Part shown: piece by piece, positions 1 through 7,263 of the stretch
Position numbering within the stretch: the first letter of the stretch is position 1
Layout: each line of letters opens with the position of its first letter
Assembly: GCA_030604505.1 (NCBI GenBank)
Contig: JAUVVT010000026.1
Coordinates: 1-10,284, forward strand
DNA length: 10,284 nt
Source of the DNA: a bacterium
Lineage (GTDB): Bacteria > SM23-31 > JAUVVT01
Direction: 5' to 3'
Translations under genes and position numbers: made by a program
Notes under the pieces: model-generated
Seen by the model: only the letters and a program-made list of their open reading frames with translations
Database searches by the model: none
Told to the model about the DNA's origin: nothing

Positions 1-54
1 CAAAAAAAACAAAAACTTGAAGATATTTTTATGAAAGAGATTGTTAAAACATAG
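1..54 (+). CDS. ABC transporter ATP-binding protein, C-terminal end only (partial)
   Basis: The window opens inside a reading frame that ends at TAG 52-54. The visible tail reads QKKQKLEDIFMKEIVKT. A Leu-Glu-Asp-Ile-Phe ending of this sort is typical of ABC-2 exporter ATPases, whose last residues often read 'sLEDvFlkl'. The permease gene follows 36 bases later in the same frame but separated by two stops (52-54 and 76-78), which is the usual ATPase-permease order. The Walker motifs and signature lie upstream of the window, so the assignment rests on this short tail plus the neighbouring permease. Confidence 0.7.
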   Translation, partial: QKKQKLEDIFMKEIVKT

Positions 55-90
55 TCCGGAGTCACAATTTTTTTTTAAAGCGTTTTAGCT

Positions 91-855
91 ATGATTATAT
101 TATCAATAGCAAGCAATACATTCAGAGAAACTATAAGAAATAAGGTATTATATAATATATTATTTTTTGCGTTAGGGATGATTATCCTTTCTCTGATTGT
201 AAGTGAATGGTCGATGGGATATGAGGTAAAGATATTGAAAGATTTCGGTCTTTCGATTATGTCTTTGTTTGGATTATTAATAACCGTTTTTATCGGGGTA
301 GGTCTTGTTCATAAAGAGATTGAAAAGAAGACGATATATGTTATAATTTCAAAACCTATTCACAGATATCAGTTTATTTTAGGAAAATATTTCGGACTCC
401 TTCTGACGCTTCTCATAAATTTTATCATAATGTCTGCTGCATTGTATTTGATTCTTTACGTCTTCGAAAGAAACTTTGATTTACACTTGCTAAAAGCTAT
501 ATTTATGATTTATATGGAGATGATTTTTGTAATGGCATTTGCAGTATTCTTTTCAAGCTTTACAACCCCGATGCTTTCAGCAATACTGTCGTTGTTTATA
601 TATATAAGCGGACATTTCAGCGCAGATATTAAACTCTTAGGACCGGGAATAGAAAGTAAACCATTTGAAGTTTTATTGAATCTATTACACTATATTCTTC
701 CGAATTTAGAATATTTCAATATAAAAACGCAAGTAGTCCACCAACTTCATATATCAGCAGGTTCTATAATATTTTCTATTATTTATGGAATTTTATATAC
801 ATCGGTGGTATTATTATTATCAATTTTTATATTTCAAAGAAGAGATTTTAAATAG
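91..855 (+). CDS. ABC-2 type transporter permease
   Basis: This 254-residue integral membrane protein should form the channel half of an ATP-driven exporter with the ATPase ending at base 54. It has about six hydrophobic segments, near residues 20-38, 52-74, 97-121, 135-158, 160-177 and 224-248. A short cytoplasmic N-terminus (FRETIRNKVLY) and the cytoplasmic sequence EIEKKTIYVIISKPIHRYQF after the second segment are characteristic of the NosY/GldF-like ABC-2 permease group, as is the C-terminal RRDF. The start at 91 is the only plausible one, because an in-frame stop lies at 76-78. No strong Shine-Dalgarno sequence precedes it; a GGAG at 58-61 is too far away. The substrate cannot be told from sequence. 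The following TPR-like and small membrane genes may belong to the same operon. Confidence 0.88.
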   Translation: MIILSIASNTFRETIRNKVLYNILFFALGMIILSLIVSEWSMGYEVKILKDFGLSIMSLFGLLITVFIGVGLVHKEIEKKTIYVIISKPIHRYQFILGKYFGLLLTLLINFIIMSAALYLILYVFERNFDLHLLKAIFMIYMEMIFVMAFAVFFSSFTTPMLSAILSLFIYISGHFSADIKLLGPGIESKPFEVLLNLLHYILPNLEYFNIKTQVVHQLHISAGSIIFSIIYGILYTSVVLLLSIFIFQRRDFK

Positions 856-866
856 TTTATACTTAA

Positions 867-1598
867 ATGAAGAAAAATATATATCTTATTACAACTTTTT
901 TAATACTTTGCTTGGGCATCTATTTTGTCCAGAATGTTCTTGACCGGGAAATAGAAGAAAGAACGGATATTGAATTTATGTACTTACCTGATGGGAGGGT
1001 TTTAAAGAAAGCTCTTAAAGGATTTGAAAATCTTGCAGCAGATATATATTGGATAAGAGGTGTTTTGTATTTCGGAAGAAATAACTTTGATGAAGATTAT
1101 CCATTTCAAATACCGGAAATCTATTCTAAAAAGGAAAGGGAAAAGAAAGAAATTAATTGGGGAGAAAAGAAAAAAAAACTTGAACTTCTCAATAATATTT
1201 TAAATATTGTAATTGAGCTGGACCCTTATTTTCTATATCCTTATCTTTTTGGCGGTTTATTCTTGTCGATGAAACTTGGCGAGCCAAATGAAGCTATTGG
1301 AATTCTTCGTAAGGGAGAAAAGATATTCCCAACAGATTGGCGATTTCCCTTTTGGATTGGTTTTAATTATTTTTTTTATCTTGGTGATACAGAATCTTCT
1401 TTAAAAGAATTTTTAAGGGCAATGGCTCTGCCGGGATGCAGAAGTTATGTTAATGATATTGCACGAGGTATTATAGAGAATGAGGGAAAAAAAGAAATTG
1501 CAGTAAATTTTTTAAAAGGAGCAAGAGATTCTGCACAAAATAAGATTGTAAAAAAACAGTTTGATAAAATATTAAAAGAAATTGATCAAAAATATTAG
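867..1598 (+). CDS. Membrane-anchored TPR-like protein
   Basis: This 243-residue protein has one N-terminal hydrophobic segment (residues about 5-22) that serves as a membrane anchor or uncleaved signal. A conserved-looking block follows, YLPDGRVLKKALKGFENLAADIYWIRGVLYFG (residues about 39-70, quoted here only as a landmark by its key parts PDGRVLKK, NLAADIYW and YFG). The rest, from about residue 100, is helical with TPR-like spacing, for example LDPYFLYPYLFGGLFLSM, then EAIGILRKGEKIFP, then a further pair ending near residue 240. I recognise the type from ABC permease neighbourhoods of deltaproteobacteria and candidate phyla, where it is annotated only as TPR protein. It starts 11 bases after the permease stop with no visible ribosome binding site, suggesting one operon. 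The role is unknown; a scaffold for the transporter or the pseudopilin machinery is possible. Confidence 0.75.
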   Translation: MKKNIYLITTFLILCLGIYFVQNVLDREIEERTDIEFMYLPDGRVLKKALKGFENLAADIYWIRGVLYFGRNNFDEDYPFQIPEIYSKKEREKKEINWGEKKKKLELLNNILNIVIELDPYFLYPYLFGGLFLSMKLGEPNEAIGILRKGEKIFPTDWRFPFWIGFNYFFYLGDTESSLKEFLRAMALPGCRSYVNDIARGIIENEGKKEIAVNFLKGARDSAQNKIVKKQFDKILKEIDQKY

Positions 1599-1650
1599 TT
1601 TTTAAAGTTTTATTTTATATAACATTTACTTAAAAACAAAAGTAGATAGA

Positions 1651-1890
1651 ATGATTTATTTAAAGATAACATCTATAATTCTTATAATTTTCAGTATATT
1701 ATTAATTTTCAAGCCTTCATGGATATTTATAGCAAACAGGTGGGGCAATAAAATAATTTTTACAGATTCGGAATTTTTTTCTTCATCAAAGATTAGCGGT
1801 CTTTTATTCATTGTAATGGGCATATTTTTTATTTATTTAAGTTTTTATCTTGATAAATTGGAAATAGTTCTAACAATTATGAGGCAGTAG
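1651..1890 (+). CDS. Small two-helix membrane protein, first of a pair
   Basis: This 79-residue protein has hydrophobic segments at about residues 4-21 and 49-68, joined by a polar loop. The loop contains FKPSWIF and WGNKIIFTD, which align with IKPELLI and IGNKVLITD in the next gene, so the two are paralogues. I do not recognise a named family with confidence. It is separated by 52 AT-rich bases from the TPR-like gene and by only 2 bases from its paralogue, so the pair is surely co-transcribed. Both helices and loop are short, consistent with an inner-membrane accessory subunit; function unknown. Confidence 0.72.
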   Translation: MIYLKITSIILIIFSILLIFKPSWIFIANRWGNKIIFTDSEFFSSSKISGLLFIVMGIFFIYLSFYLDKLEIVLTIMRQ

Positions 1891-1892
1891 AA

Positions 1893-2108
1893 ATGTTATT
1901 TTATCTTTTGCTAATTCTAATTACTGGAATAGTTTCAATAATAATTGGATTCGTTTTCATTATTAAACCGGAATTACTAATAAGGTCTTTAGAAATAGGT
2001 AACAAAGTATTGATAACAGATGAGCAAATAGCCCGATATCCAAGAGCATTGGGTGTAGTTCTATTAGTAATAAGTATTTTTATATTGTATGTTGCTGTAA
2101 ATTATTAA
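1893..2108 (+). CDS. Small two-helix membrane protein, second of a pair
   Basis: This 71-residue protein has two hydrophobic segments, about residues 2-24 and 50-69. The connecting loop holds KPELLIR, GNKVLITD and a basic-aromatic ARYPRALG just before the second helix. The KP...GNK..xTD pattern and the spacing to the second helix match the preceding gene, so this looks like an old tandem duplication rather than chance. A GAGG at 1880-1883, inside the end of the upstream gene, gives a ribosome binding site 9 bases before the ATG, supporting this start. The function is not recognisable from sequence. Its position directly before the pseudopilin genes suggests, but does not prove, a link to that system. 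Confidence 0.72.
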   Translation: MLFYLLLILITGIVSIIIGFVFIIKPELLIRSLEIGNKVLITDEQIARYPRALGVVLLVISIFILYVAVNY

Positions 2109-2180
2109 TTTGATTTAAGTATATTTGAAAATCAGGAACTGAATGCGACTTAAAATAGTTTTATTATATAAGATATTATT

Positions 2181-2648
2181 ATGATAAATGAGATTAAAAA
2201 AGATTTCGGATTCACTATTATTGAACTTGTAATAGTAATAGTGATTTTAGGATTAATATCTGCTTATGCTGCTCCAAAGATGATTGATATGGTTAATGAT
2301 GCCCGATTAAATTCAACAAAAGATGAAATGATGAAGATAAAATTAGCCATAGTAGGCGATGCTACTGCTGTTTCCGGAGGAGTTGCAACATTTAGAGGTT
2401 TCCTGGGAGATGTTGGCAGACCTCCGAACAATATTAGTGAATTATATTCACAGGGTGGCATACCGTCGTGGGATAGAACTGCAAATAATGGTCTTGGTGC
2501 GGGCTGGAATGGTCCATATATTCAAGCCGACGAATACGATGATGCCTGGGGAAATCCTTATGTTTTAAAATCTGATACAACAATTGTAAGTTATGGTCCT
2601 AATGGTGTTGATGACGGTGGTGGGGATGATATTATCCTACGTTATTAA
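2181..2648 (+). CDS. GspG-like major pseudopilin
   Basis: This 155-residue prepilin has a 10-residue leader (MINEIKKDFG) that prepilin peptidase would cleave before Phe11, giving mature FTIIELV with the canonical Glu5 (residue 15). The hydrophobic helix runs to about residue 32. The globular part contains GWNGPY (W109), DAWGNPY (about 121-127) and the closing loop YGPNGVDDGGGDD (138-150). This series matches the GspG/major pseudopilin signature W-x-GPY, D-x-WGNPY and the Asp-rich loop that binds calcium in known GspG proteins. The length is also usual for GspG. It is the first of four prepilin genes and the most ordinary one, so it is the likely main building block of the pseudopilus. No clear Shine-Dalgarno sequence precedes the ATG. 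Confidence 0.87.
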   Translation: MINEIKKDFGFTIIELVIVIVILGLISAYAAPKMIDMVNDARLNSTKDEMMKIKLAIVGDATAVSGGVATFRGFLGDVGRPPNNISELYSQGGIPSWDRTANNGLGAGWNGPYIQADEYDDAWGNPYVLKSDTTIVSYGPNGVDDGGGDDIILRY

Positions 2649-2668
2649 AAAGTAAAGTGTAGAGTATT

Positions 2669-3448
2669 ATGTATAATAAAATATTAAAAGATGATGGATT
2701 TACTCTGATCGAGTTGGTTGTGGTAATAATCATACTCGGTATTCTTGCACTTGCCGGAATTAGAAGTATTTCTAAAAGCAGTGAAAATGCAAAGTATCAA
2801 TCAACTTTAAGAGAAATGGAAGGATTGAAGAATGCGATTGTCGGCGATGAGAGATTAATTGAAGACGGAAAGAGAGTCTCATTTGGCTATGTGGGTGATG
2901 TGGGTGCACTTCCTAATTCATTGCAGAACCTTGTTGACGGTACTGGTATTACGAACTGGCAGGGACCTTATGTAAAACAAGGTTTTGATGATAATCCTGA
3001 TGACTATTTGTATGATGGCTGGGACGGACTATATACACCTGATTGGAATACTACTTCGATAACAAGTAATGGCGGAGGAAATTCTTTTGCTATTTATCTT
3101 GTTAAGACCAAGACGAGGAGTGATTTAGAGAATAATGATGTAACAGGAATTGTTATGGACAGGGAAGGAAACTTACCGGTAGCTGCAGATGTTGGAAATA
3201 TACATATAGTTGTTACGCTTCCTAATGGAACAAACAAACCAGCAGTTAATCCGGGAACAGATGGTATGTATACTGTTCCGGATGTTCCAATCGGAATAGT
3301 CACAGTTACTGGAACTCATGATTTTGTTGTTGATTCTAAATTAGATACTTTTAATATAGAAGTCTGGGTATATCCTAATGTGAGAGTATATCCTATTGTC
3401 GGCGGACAGAAGAATGTAAAATTTAACCAGATACTCCCCGAGTGGTAA
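2669..3448 (+). CDS. Pseudopilin with C-terminal beta-sandwich domain
   Basis: This 259-residue protein has a 10-residue leader (MYNKILKDDG), cleavage before Phe11 and mature FTLIELVV with Glu5 present. The hydrophobic helix extends to about residue 31. The head domain carries GYVGDVGALP and NWQGPY, a set shared with the next two genes (GYVADIG.LP, NWNGPY). From about residue 158 it adds a domain of the carboxypeptidase-regulatory/CnaB-like type: VTGIVMDREGNLP, then IHIVVTLPNG, then GMYTVPDVPIGIVTVTGTH. This G-x-Y-x-[FV]-x-[DN]-[VI]-P-x-G turn is typical of such beta sandwiches. It ends with FNQILPEW, similar to FNPIFPGY in the larger paralogues. The gene starts 20 bases after the GspG-like gene and is probably co-transcribed. 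It looks like a minor pseudopilin intermediate in size. Confidence 0.82.
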   Translation: MYNKILKDDGFTLIELVVVIIILGILALAGIRSISKSSENAKYQSTLREMEGLKNAIVGDERLIEDGKRVSFGYVGDVGALPNSLQNLVDGTGITNWQGPYVKQGFDDNPDDYLYDGWDGLYTPDWNTTSITSNGGGNSFAIYLVKTKTRSDLENNDVTGIVMDREGNLPVAADVGNIHIVVTLPNGTNKPAVNPGTDGMYTVPDVPIGIVTVTGTHDFVVDSKLDTFNIEVWVYPNVRVYPIVGGQKNVKFNQILPEW

Positions 3449-3529
3449 TGATAAAAGATGCTATTTTTTCATAATGATTTAAATAACATAAGTAAATACA
3501 TAATAATTAACTATATATTAATAAAGTAA

Positions 3530-3540
3530 GGGGGGAGGGG
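3530..3540 (+). promoter_or_regulatory. Unusually G-rich ribosome binding site
   Basis: GGGGGGAGGGG lies directly upstream of the ATG at 3543, in otherwise very AT-rich DNA. It contains a strong GGAGG core (3534-3538), only 4 bases before the start. Most other genes here have weak or no Shine-Dalgarno sequence, so this gene may be translated more efficiently. The 94-base gap before the gene shows no clear terminator hairpin or promoter to my eye. Confidence 0.55.
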
Positions 3541-3542
3541 TT

Positions 3543-5423
3543 ATGAAGAGTGAAAAGGGATTTACACTGATAAATTTGATAATAATCGTAATAGTGATGA
3601 GCATTATAGCTGCGGTCTCTGTTGAGCTTCTTACCGTATCCGAAGAAGACAGGATGAGAGAGTTAACACTGAAAAGAATTAATAGTATTATGGAGGCAAT
3701 CTACGGCGACACAGATATAATACCTCAAACATACTTTGGTTATGTTGCTGATATTGGGGAACTTCCTACTTCACTGTCCGATTTAATTTATGATACCGGT
3801 GACCCAAACTGGAATGGTCCTTATCTTTTTTCAGATTTTGATGATATCAATCCTCAAGATTTAATCGAAGATGCTTACGGAAATCTATTTGAATATGATA
3901 TGGAAACAGGGACAATAAGTACGGCGGAGGGTTCGGTTATTGATATTGAACAAATTTTTGAATTTGACCCGGAAAAACTTACACATAGTACTTTATGGGG
4001 GAATATTACAGACCGTAATGGTAATATTCCGCTTGAATCGGACCTGGAAAATATATATATTTCATTGATATACACTATTGATAAGAGTGAAACAGGAGAC
4101 GAAGAAGTAGAGGGACCTGGTAAAAAGGTAAGAAGGCGTCCTTTCTGGTGGAAATGGAGTATTGAGGAAGATATTGACTATAAATGGAATTGGAAGATAT
4201 ATTCCCGTAGATGGAAGGGTGGTGGTTATACTAATTGGTGGAATGAAAATAAAAAACCATGGTGGACTGAAGATGGAGATTATCAACCTCCGCTTGGAAT
4301 TTGGAAAAAATGGTATCAAACAACTTCAGATTATGACTGGTGGCATAGTTTAATTCAGGAAAAGCCCGAACAGAAAAAATGGTCATTCTGGTGGTGGTGG
4401 AGACACAGAGGAAGACATAAACCGGACCCATCGGCAGATGACGAAACTGTTGGAAGATTTATTACTGTTCATCCAAATGCTGATGGAACTTACCGGTTTA
4501 ATGATATTCCTATTGGGAATTATAATGTTGAAGCATCTCATGACCTGCTCGGTGTGGCAATTGAAAAACTTGCTGTGATTCTTCCCAATGTTGATAATAA
4601 AAAAGATTTCAGATTTAATCCGATTTTTCCGGGATATCCCGGTTATGGTGAAGATATAGGAGAGACTGAAGCCAGTGGACTTAAAGTAACTTACTCCGAC
4701 CTTTTTATTGACGGATATTCGGATGATGATATAAGACTTGCAAACGCTGATACAATTAATGTAATAACAATTGATAAGATAAAGGTAAGTTGGTCTGATG
4801 CACAAAATTTAGATAGGATTAATAAGATTGAAATAGATGACAAACAAAGGTGGTCTTCGGGATGGGGTTGGAATAAGGGTGAAAAATCCGGAACTCTTAT
4901 CAATATTTCTGATTATAAAATTCAGCCTCAAGAGACTGGAAAAATTCTTGAATTATTTTTTAACAAGAATCTGAATCCAAAAGAGTTGGAACTTGTATTT
5001 ATATTAGATGATGGGTCAGAAGTACCGGTTCCTCCAGCACCGCTCGGGTCGCCAAATCCAGCAGAAGAAGCAGATTTTCTTAGTGTTAATTATACTGACC
5101 TTGTGATAAACGGCAGTTTTGATGAAGATGTAAGCATCGGTAATTCAAGCACGACAGCGAATGTAACCGTTGATAAAATAAGTTTAGCCTGGTCGGGCTC
5201 AAAATTCTCTCAGAGACTTAAAAAAATAGTAATTAACGGTGAAACAAAATGGCAATCAGCTTTCGGTAAAACATCGGGAAATGTTTTGGATATTACAGAT
5301 GTAATTGTACCTCCTTTGGCTGAAGGCATTGGGATACGATTTGAATTTAATAAAAATCTGCAGAATAAAAATATGAATATTGGATTCAATATGGCAGATA
5401 ATTCGACAAAGACAGTCCCATAA
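3543..5423 (+). CDS. Large multidomain pseudopilin with Trp-rich insert
   Basis: This 626-residue protein has a 6-residue leader (MKSEKG) and mature FTLINLIII, so position 5 is Asn instead of Glu. The head domain (about residues 30-150) carries FGYVADIGELP, NWNGPY and DAYGN, marking it as a relative of the GspG-type genes upstream. A carboxypeptidase-regulatory-like domain starts at L151 (LWGNITDRNGNIP) and finishes near FRFNPIFPGYPGYG (356-369). An insert with 19 Trp between residues 202 and 286 sits in the middle of that domain. Two tandem copies of a C-terminal beta-rich domain follow, starting at about L380 (VTYSDLFIDG...DKIKVSWS) and L513 (VNYTDLVING...DKISLAWSG). The 533-residue gene downstream is colinear over its length except for the insert. 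The large size and missing Glu5 recall GspK-like tip pseudopilins, although the sequence is not GspK. A strong terminator follows. Confidence 0.8.
   Translation: MKSEKGFTLINLIIIVIVMSIIAAVSVELLTVSEEDRMRELTLKRINSIMEAIYGDTDIIPQTYFGYVADIGELPTSLSDLIYDTGDPNWNGPYLFSDFDDINPQDLIEDAYGNLFEYDMETGTISTAEGSVIDIEQIFEFDPEKLTHSTLWGNITDRNGNIPLESDLENIYISLIYTIDKSETGDEEVEGPGKKVRRRPFWWKWSIEEDIDYKWNWKIYSRRWKGGGYTNWWNENKKPWWTEDGDYQPPLGIWKKWYQTTSDYDWWHSLIQEKPEQKKWSFWWWWRHRGRHKPDPSADDETVGRFITVHPNADGTYRFNDIPIGNYNVEASHDLLGVAIEKLAVILPNVDNKKDFRFNPIFPGYPGYGEDIGETEASGLKVTYSDLFIDGYSDDDIRLANADTINVITIDKIKVSWSDAQNLDRINKIEIDDKQRWSSGWGWNKGEKSGTLINISDYKIQPQETGKILELFFNKNLNPKELELVFILDDGSEVPVPPAPLGSPNPAEEADFLSVNYTDLVINGSFDEDVSIGNSSTTANVTVDKISLAWSGSKFSQRLKKIVINGETKWQSAFGKTSGNVLDITDVIVPPLAEGIGIRFEFNKNLQNKNMNIGFNMADNSTKTVP
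4146..4400 (+). other. Segment encoding a tryptophan-rich insert
   Basis: This part of the 626-residue pseudopilin encodes residues 202-286, of which 19 are Trp, including several WW pairs and a WWWW run (283-286). The flanks are strongly basic (KKVRRR before, RHRGRHK after). The paralogue at 5646-7247 has a short Glu/Pro/Gly/Asn linker in the same place. Flanking residues align without frame change (L151 to L151, R305 to R212), giving a net insertion of 93 residues. The conserved frame on both sides argues against a frameshift artefact. Confidence 0.8.
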
Positions 5424-5444
5424 TTTAAAAAATAGTTTTATCAG

Positions 5445-5480
5445 AAAAAGGGCTGAATATTGATTTTTCAGCCCTTTTTT
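5445..5480 (+). terminator. Rho-independent terminator after the 626-aa pseudopilin gene
   Basis: A perfect hairpin has a left arm AAAAAGGGCTGA at 5445-5456 and a right arm TCAGCCCTTTTT at 5468-5479. The 11-base loop is AT-rich and a T run closes the structure. It lies 22 bases after the stop codon. The A-tract/T-tract symmetry could let it also work for transcription from the other side, but no minus-strand gene is evident. Confidence 0.88.
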
Positions 5481-5645
5481 CGTTTTAACTATGAAAAATA
5501 ATTGGAAAATTAAATACTTATTTTGAATAAATTTTTTATATGTCAATAAAAATTATGCTGCAGATTATTTTTTCATATTTTTTGGATAATAAATAATATG
5601 CAAATAGTTGAAGTATAAATTGTTATTGAATAGCTGGAAGCAGTT
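5481..5645 (+). other. AT-rich intergenic region, probable promoter area
   Basis: These 165 bases between the terminator and the next ATG contain no credible gene. Because a strong terminator precedes, a promoter for the 533-residue pseudopilin is expected here. Several TATAAT-like words occur (for example around 5583-5600), but none is paired with a convincing -35 box at the right distance, so I do not choose one. A GGAAG at about 5636-5640 is a fair ribosome binding site for the ATG at 5646. Confidence 0.4.
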
Positions 5646-7247
5646 ATGAAAAATGAAAAAGGATTTACTATTATATATCTGGTAGTAATTATTATTATAG
5701 TGAGTATTGCTGCTGCAGTAACTGTTAACCTTATTAGCGTTTCTGAAAAGGTTAGGATGAGAGAGGTGACTTTGAACAGAATTGAGGAGATTTTGGATGC
5801 AATATATGGAAATACAGATGTGATGCCCCAGACAGATTTTGGGTATGTTGCAGATATAGGTGACCTTCCTGGTTCATTGGAAGACCTTATAATCGACACG
5901 GGTGACCCAAACTGGAATGGACCCTATCTGTCAACGGATTTTGATTTTGCGGACCCTGAAGATTTGATTAAAGATGCTTACGGAAATCCGTTCGAATATG
6001 ATAAGGTTGCAGGAACAATAAGTACAGCGGAAAGTTCACCAATAAATATTATAAAAAAGTTTGAATTTGAGCCGTACGCCCTTACTAATAGTCATTTATG
6101 GGGAACGATTAGGGATAGAGATGATAATATACCTATACAATCTGATTTAGAAAATATTGTTATTAAGCTAACATACACAGTTGATTTTATAATTGAAAAA
6201 GAAGAGCCATCAGACCAGGGAGCTGGAAATGGAAATCCTTTTAAGCAGCGTCCACCGGAAGATACCACAACATACGGCAGAGTTTATACTATTAATCCTA
6301 ATTCAAACGGGACTTACCGGTTTAGTGATGTAGCTGTCGGTAATTATATTGTTCAAGCGTCTCATGACCTGCTTGGTATTATACTTGAAAAACCGGTCAT
6401 AATACAGCCCGATTGGAATAACAAAGCAGATTTCAGGTTTAATCCCATTTTCCCCGGATATCCCGGTTACGGTGATAATGCAGGAGCTGGGAAACTTGTT
6501 GTAAGTTATTATGAACTTATTATAGACGGAGCGTCGGACGATGATATAAGACTTGCAAACGCCGACACACTTGATTCAATAACAATTGATAAAATGCAGG
6601 TTAATTGGACTAATCCATCAATTTTTGAAAGGTTTCAAAAAGCAGTTATAGATAACAATATTGTATATGATAAGTCAAAAGGATTGGGATCAGGAAAAAC
6701 GGCAGGAGAAATATCAGGAGCTATAGTTGATATTATTGATTTTACTATTCAGCCCTTAGAAAGTGGAAAGTTGCTTGAATTATTTTGGAATATGGATATA
6801 AGTCCAAAAGAACTGAGTTTGAAATTTATATTATCTGATTTGACCGAGATTATTGTGCCGCCCGATATTGGCGGAGGAGGGGATGTTGAAGATGAATCAA
6901 GTTTTCTTGTCGTTAATTATTCCGAGCTTGTAATAAACGGAAGTTTTTTTGAAGGTATCAGTATAAGCAATTTACATTCAACGAAAAATATAATCCTTGA
7001 TAAAATAGAGTTATCCTGGTCAGGCGCAAAAGGCAATGAGAGAATAAATAATGTTAAGATTAATGATAAATCAGTTTGGATTGGTAATAGTACATCAGGG
7101 ACTATTTTAGATATTACAGATGAAATCATTCCTCCTTCAACTTATGGTCTTGTAGTGCGGTTTGAGTTTAGCGGTACAATCAATAATAAAAACATAAACA
7201 ACATTATATTCTATATGGGAGATACATCAATAAAGACTATTCCATAA
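5646..7247 (+). CDS. Large multidomain pseudopilin, paralogue without the Trp insert
   Basis: This 533-residue protein has a 6-residue leader (MKNEKG) and mature FTIIYLVVI, with Tyr at position 5 where most pilins have Glu. The head carries FGYVADIGDLP, NWNGPY and DAYGNPFEYD. A carboxypeptidase-regulatory-like domain begins at L151 (LWGTIRDRDDNIP) and ends at about FRFNPIFPGYPGYG (263-276). Two tandem C-terminal domains start at about L284 (VVSYYELIIDG...DKMQVNWT) and L421 (VVNYSELVING...DKIELSWSG), each ending in a 'D-[IV]-x-[DI]' turn and 'FxF/FW' strand. It is colinear with the previous gene apart from the missing Trp-rich insert, and some stretches are almost identical in DNA, so the duplication is not ancient. 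It probably encodes an alternative or partner minor pseudopilin exposed at the tip of the fibre. Confidence 0.82.
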   Translation: MKNEKGFTIIYLVVIIIIVSIAAAVTVNLISVSEKVRMREVTLNRIEEILDAIYGNTDVMPQTDFGYVADIGDLPGSLEDLIIDTGDPNWNGPYLSTDFDFADPEDLIKDAYGNPFEYDKVAGTISTAESSPINIIKKFEFEPYALTNSHLWGTIRDRDDNIPIQSDLENIVIKLTYTVDFIIEKEEPSDQGAGNGNPFKQRPPEDTTTYGRVYTINPNSNGTYRFSDVAVGNYIVQASHDLLGIILEKPVIIQPDWNNKADFRFNPIFPGYPGYGDNAGAGKLVVSYYELIIDGASDDDIRLANADTLDSITIDKMQVNWTNPSIFERFQKAVIDNNIVYDKSKGLGSGKTAGEISGAIVDIIDFTIQPLESGKLLELFWNMDISPKELSLKFILSDLTEIIVPPDIGGGGDVEDESSFLVVNYSELVINGSFFEGISISNLHSTKNIILDKIELSWSGAKGNERINNVKINDKSVWIGNSTSGTILDITDEIIPPSTYGLVVRFEFSGTINNKNINNIIFYMGDTSIKTIP

Positions 7248-7263
7248 TGTAAGTTTTTTTTAT

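Noticed and set aside
68..76. T9 tract between the ATPase end and the permease start as a slippage site
   Set aside because: It is non-coding, between the stop at 52-54 and the ATG at 91, and an in-frame stop uses its last T, so no fused product is suggested.
4146..4400. Trp-rich stretch as a frameshift artefact
   Set aside because: The frame is the same before and after it, the flanks align with the paralogue on both sides, and neither of the other plus frames continues the conserved domain.
4383..4805. 140-residue open frame on the minus strand inside the large pseudopilin gene
   Set aside because: It lies fully antisense to a well-conserved coding region, has low-complexity Ile/Ser-rich composition and shows no motif or ribosome binding site.
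5573..5899. 108-residue minus-strand open frame over the start of the 533-residue pseudopilin
   Set aside because: Its sequence is rich in Ile/Thr from reverse translation of the pilin helix and head, with no family features; the plus-strand frame is clearly the gene.
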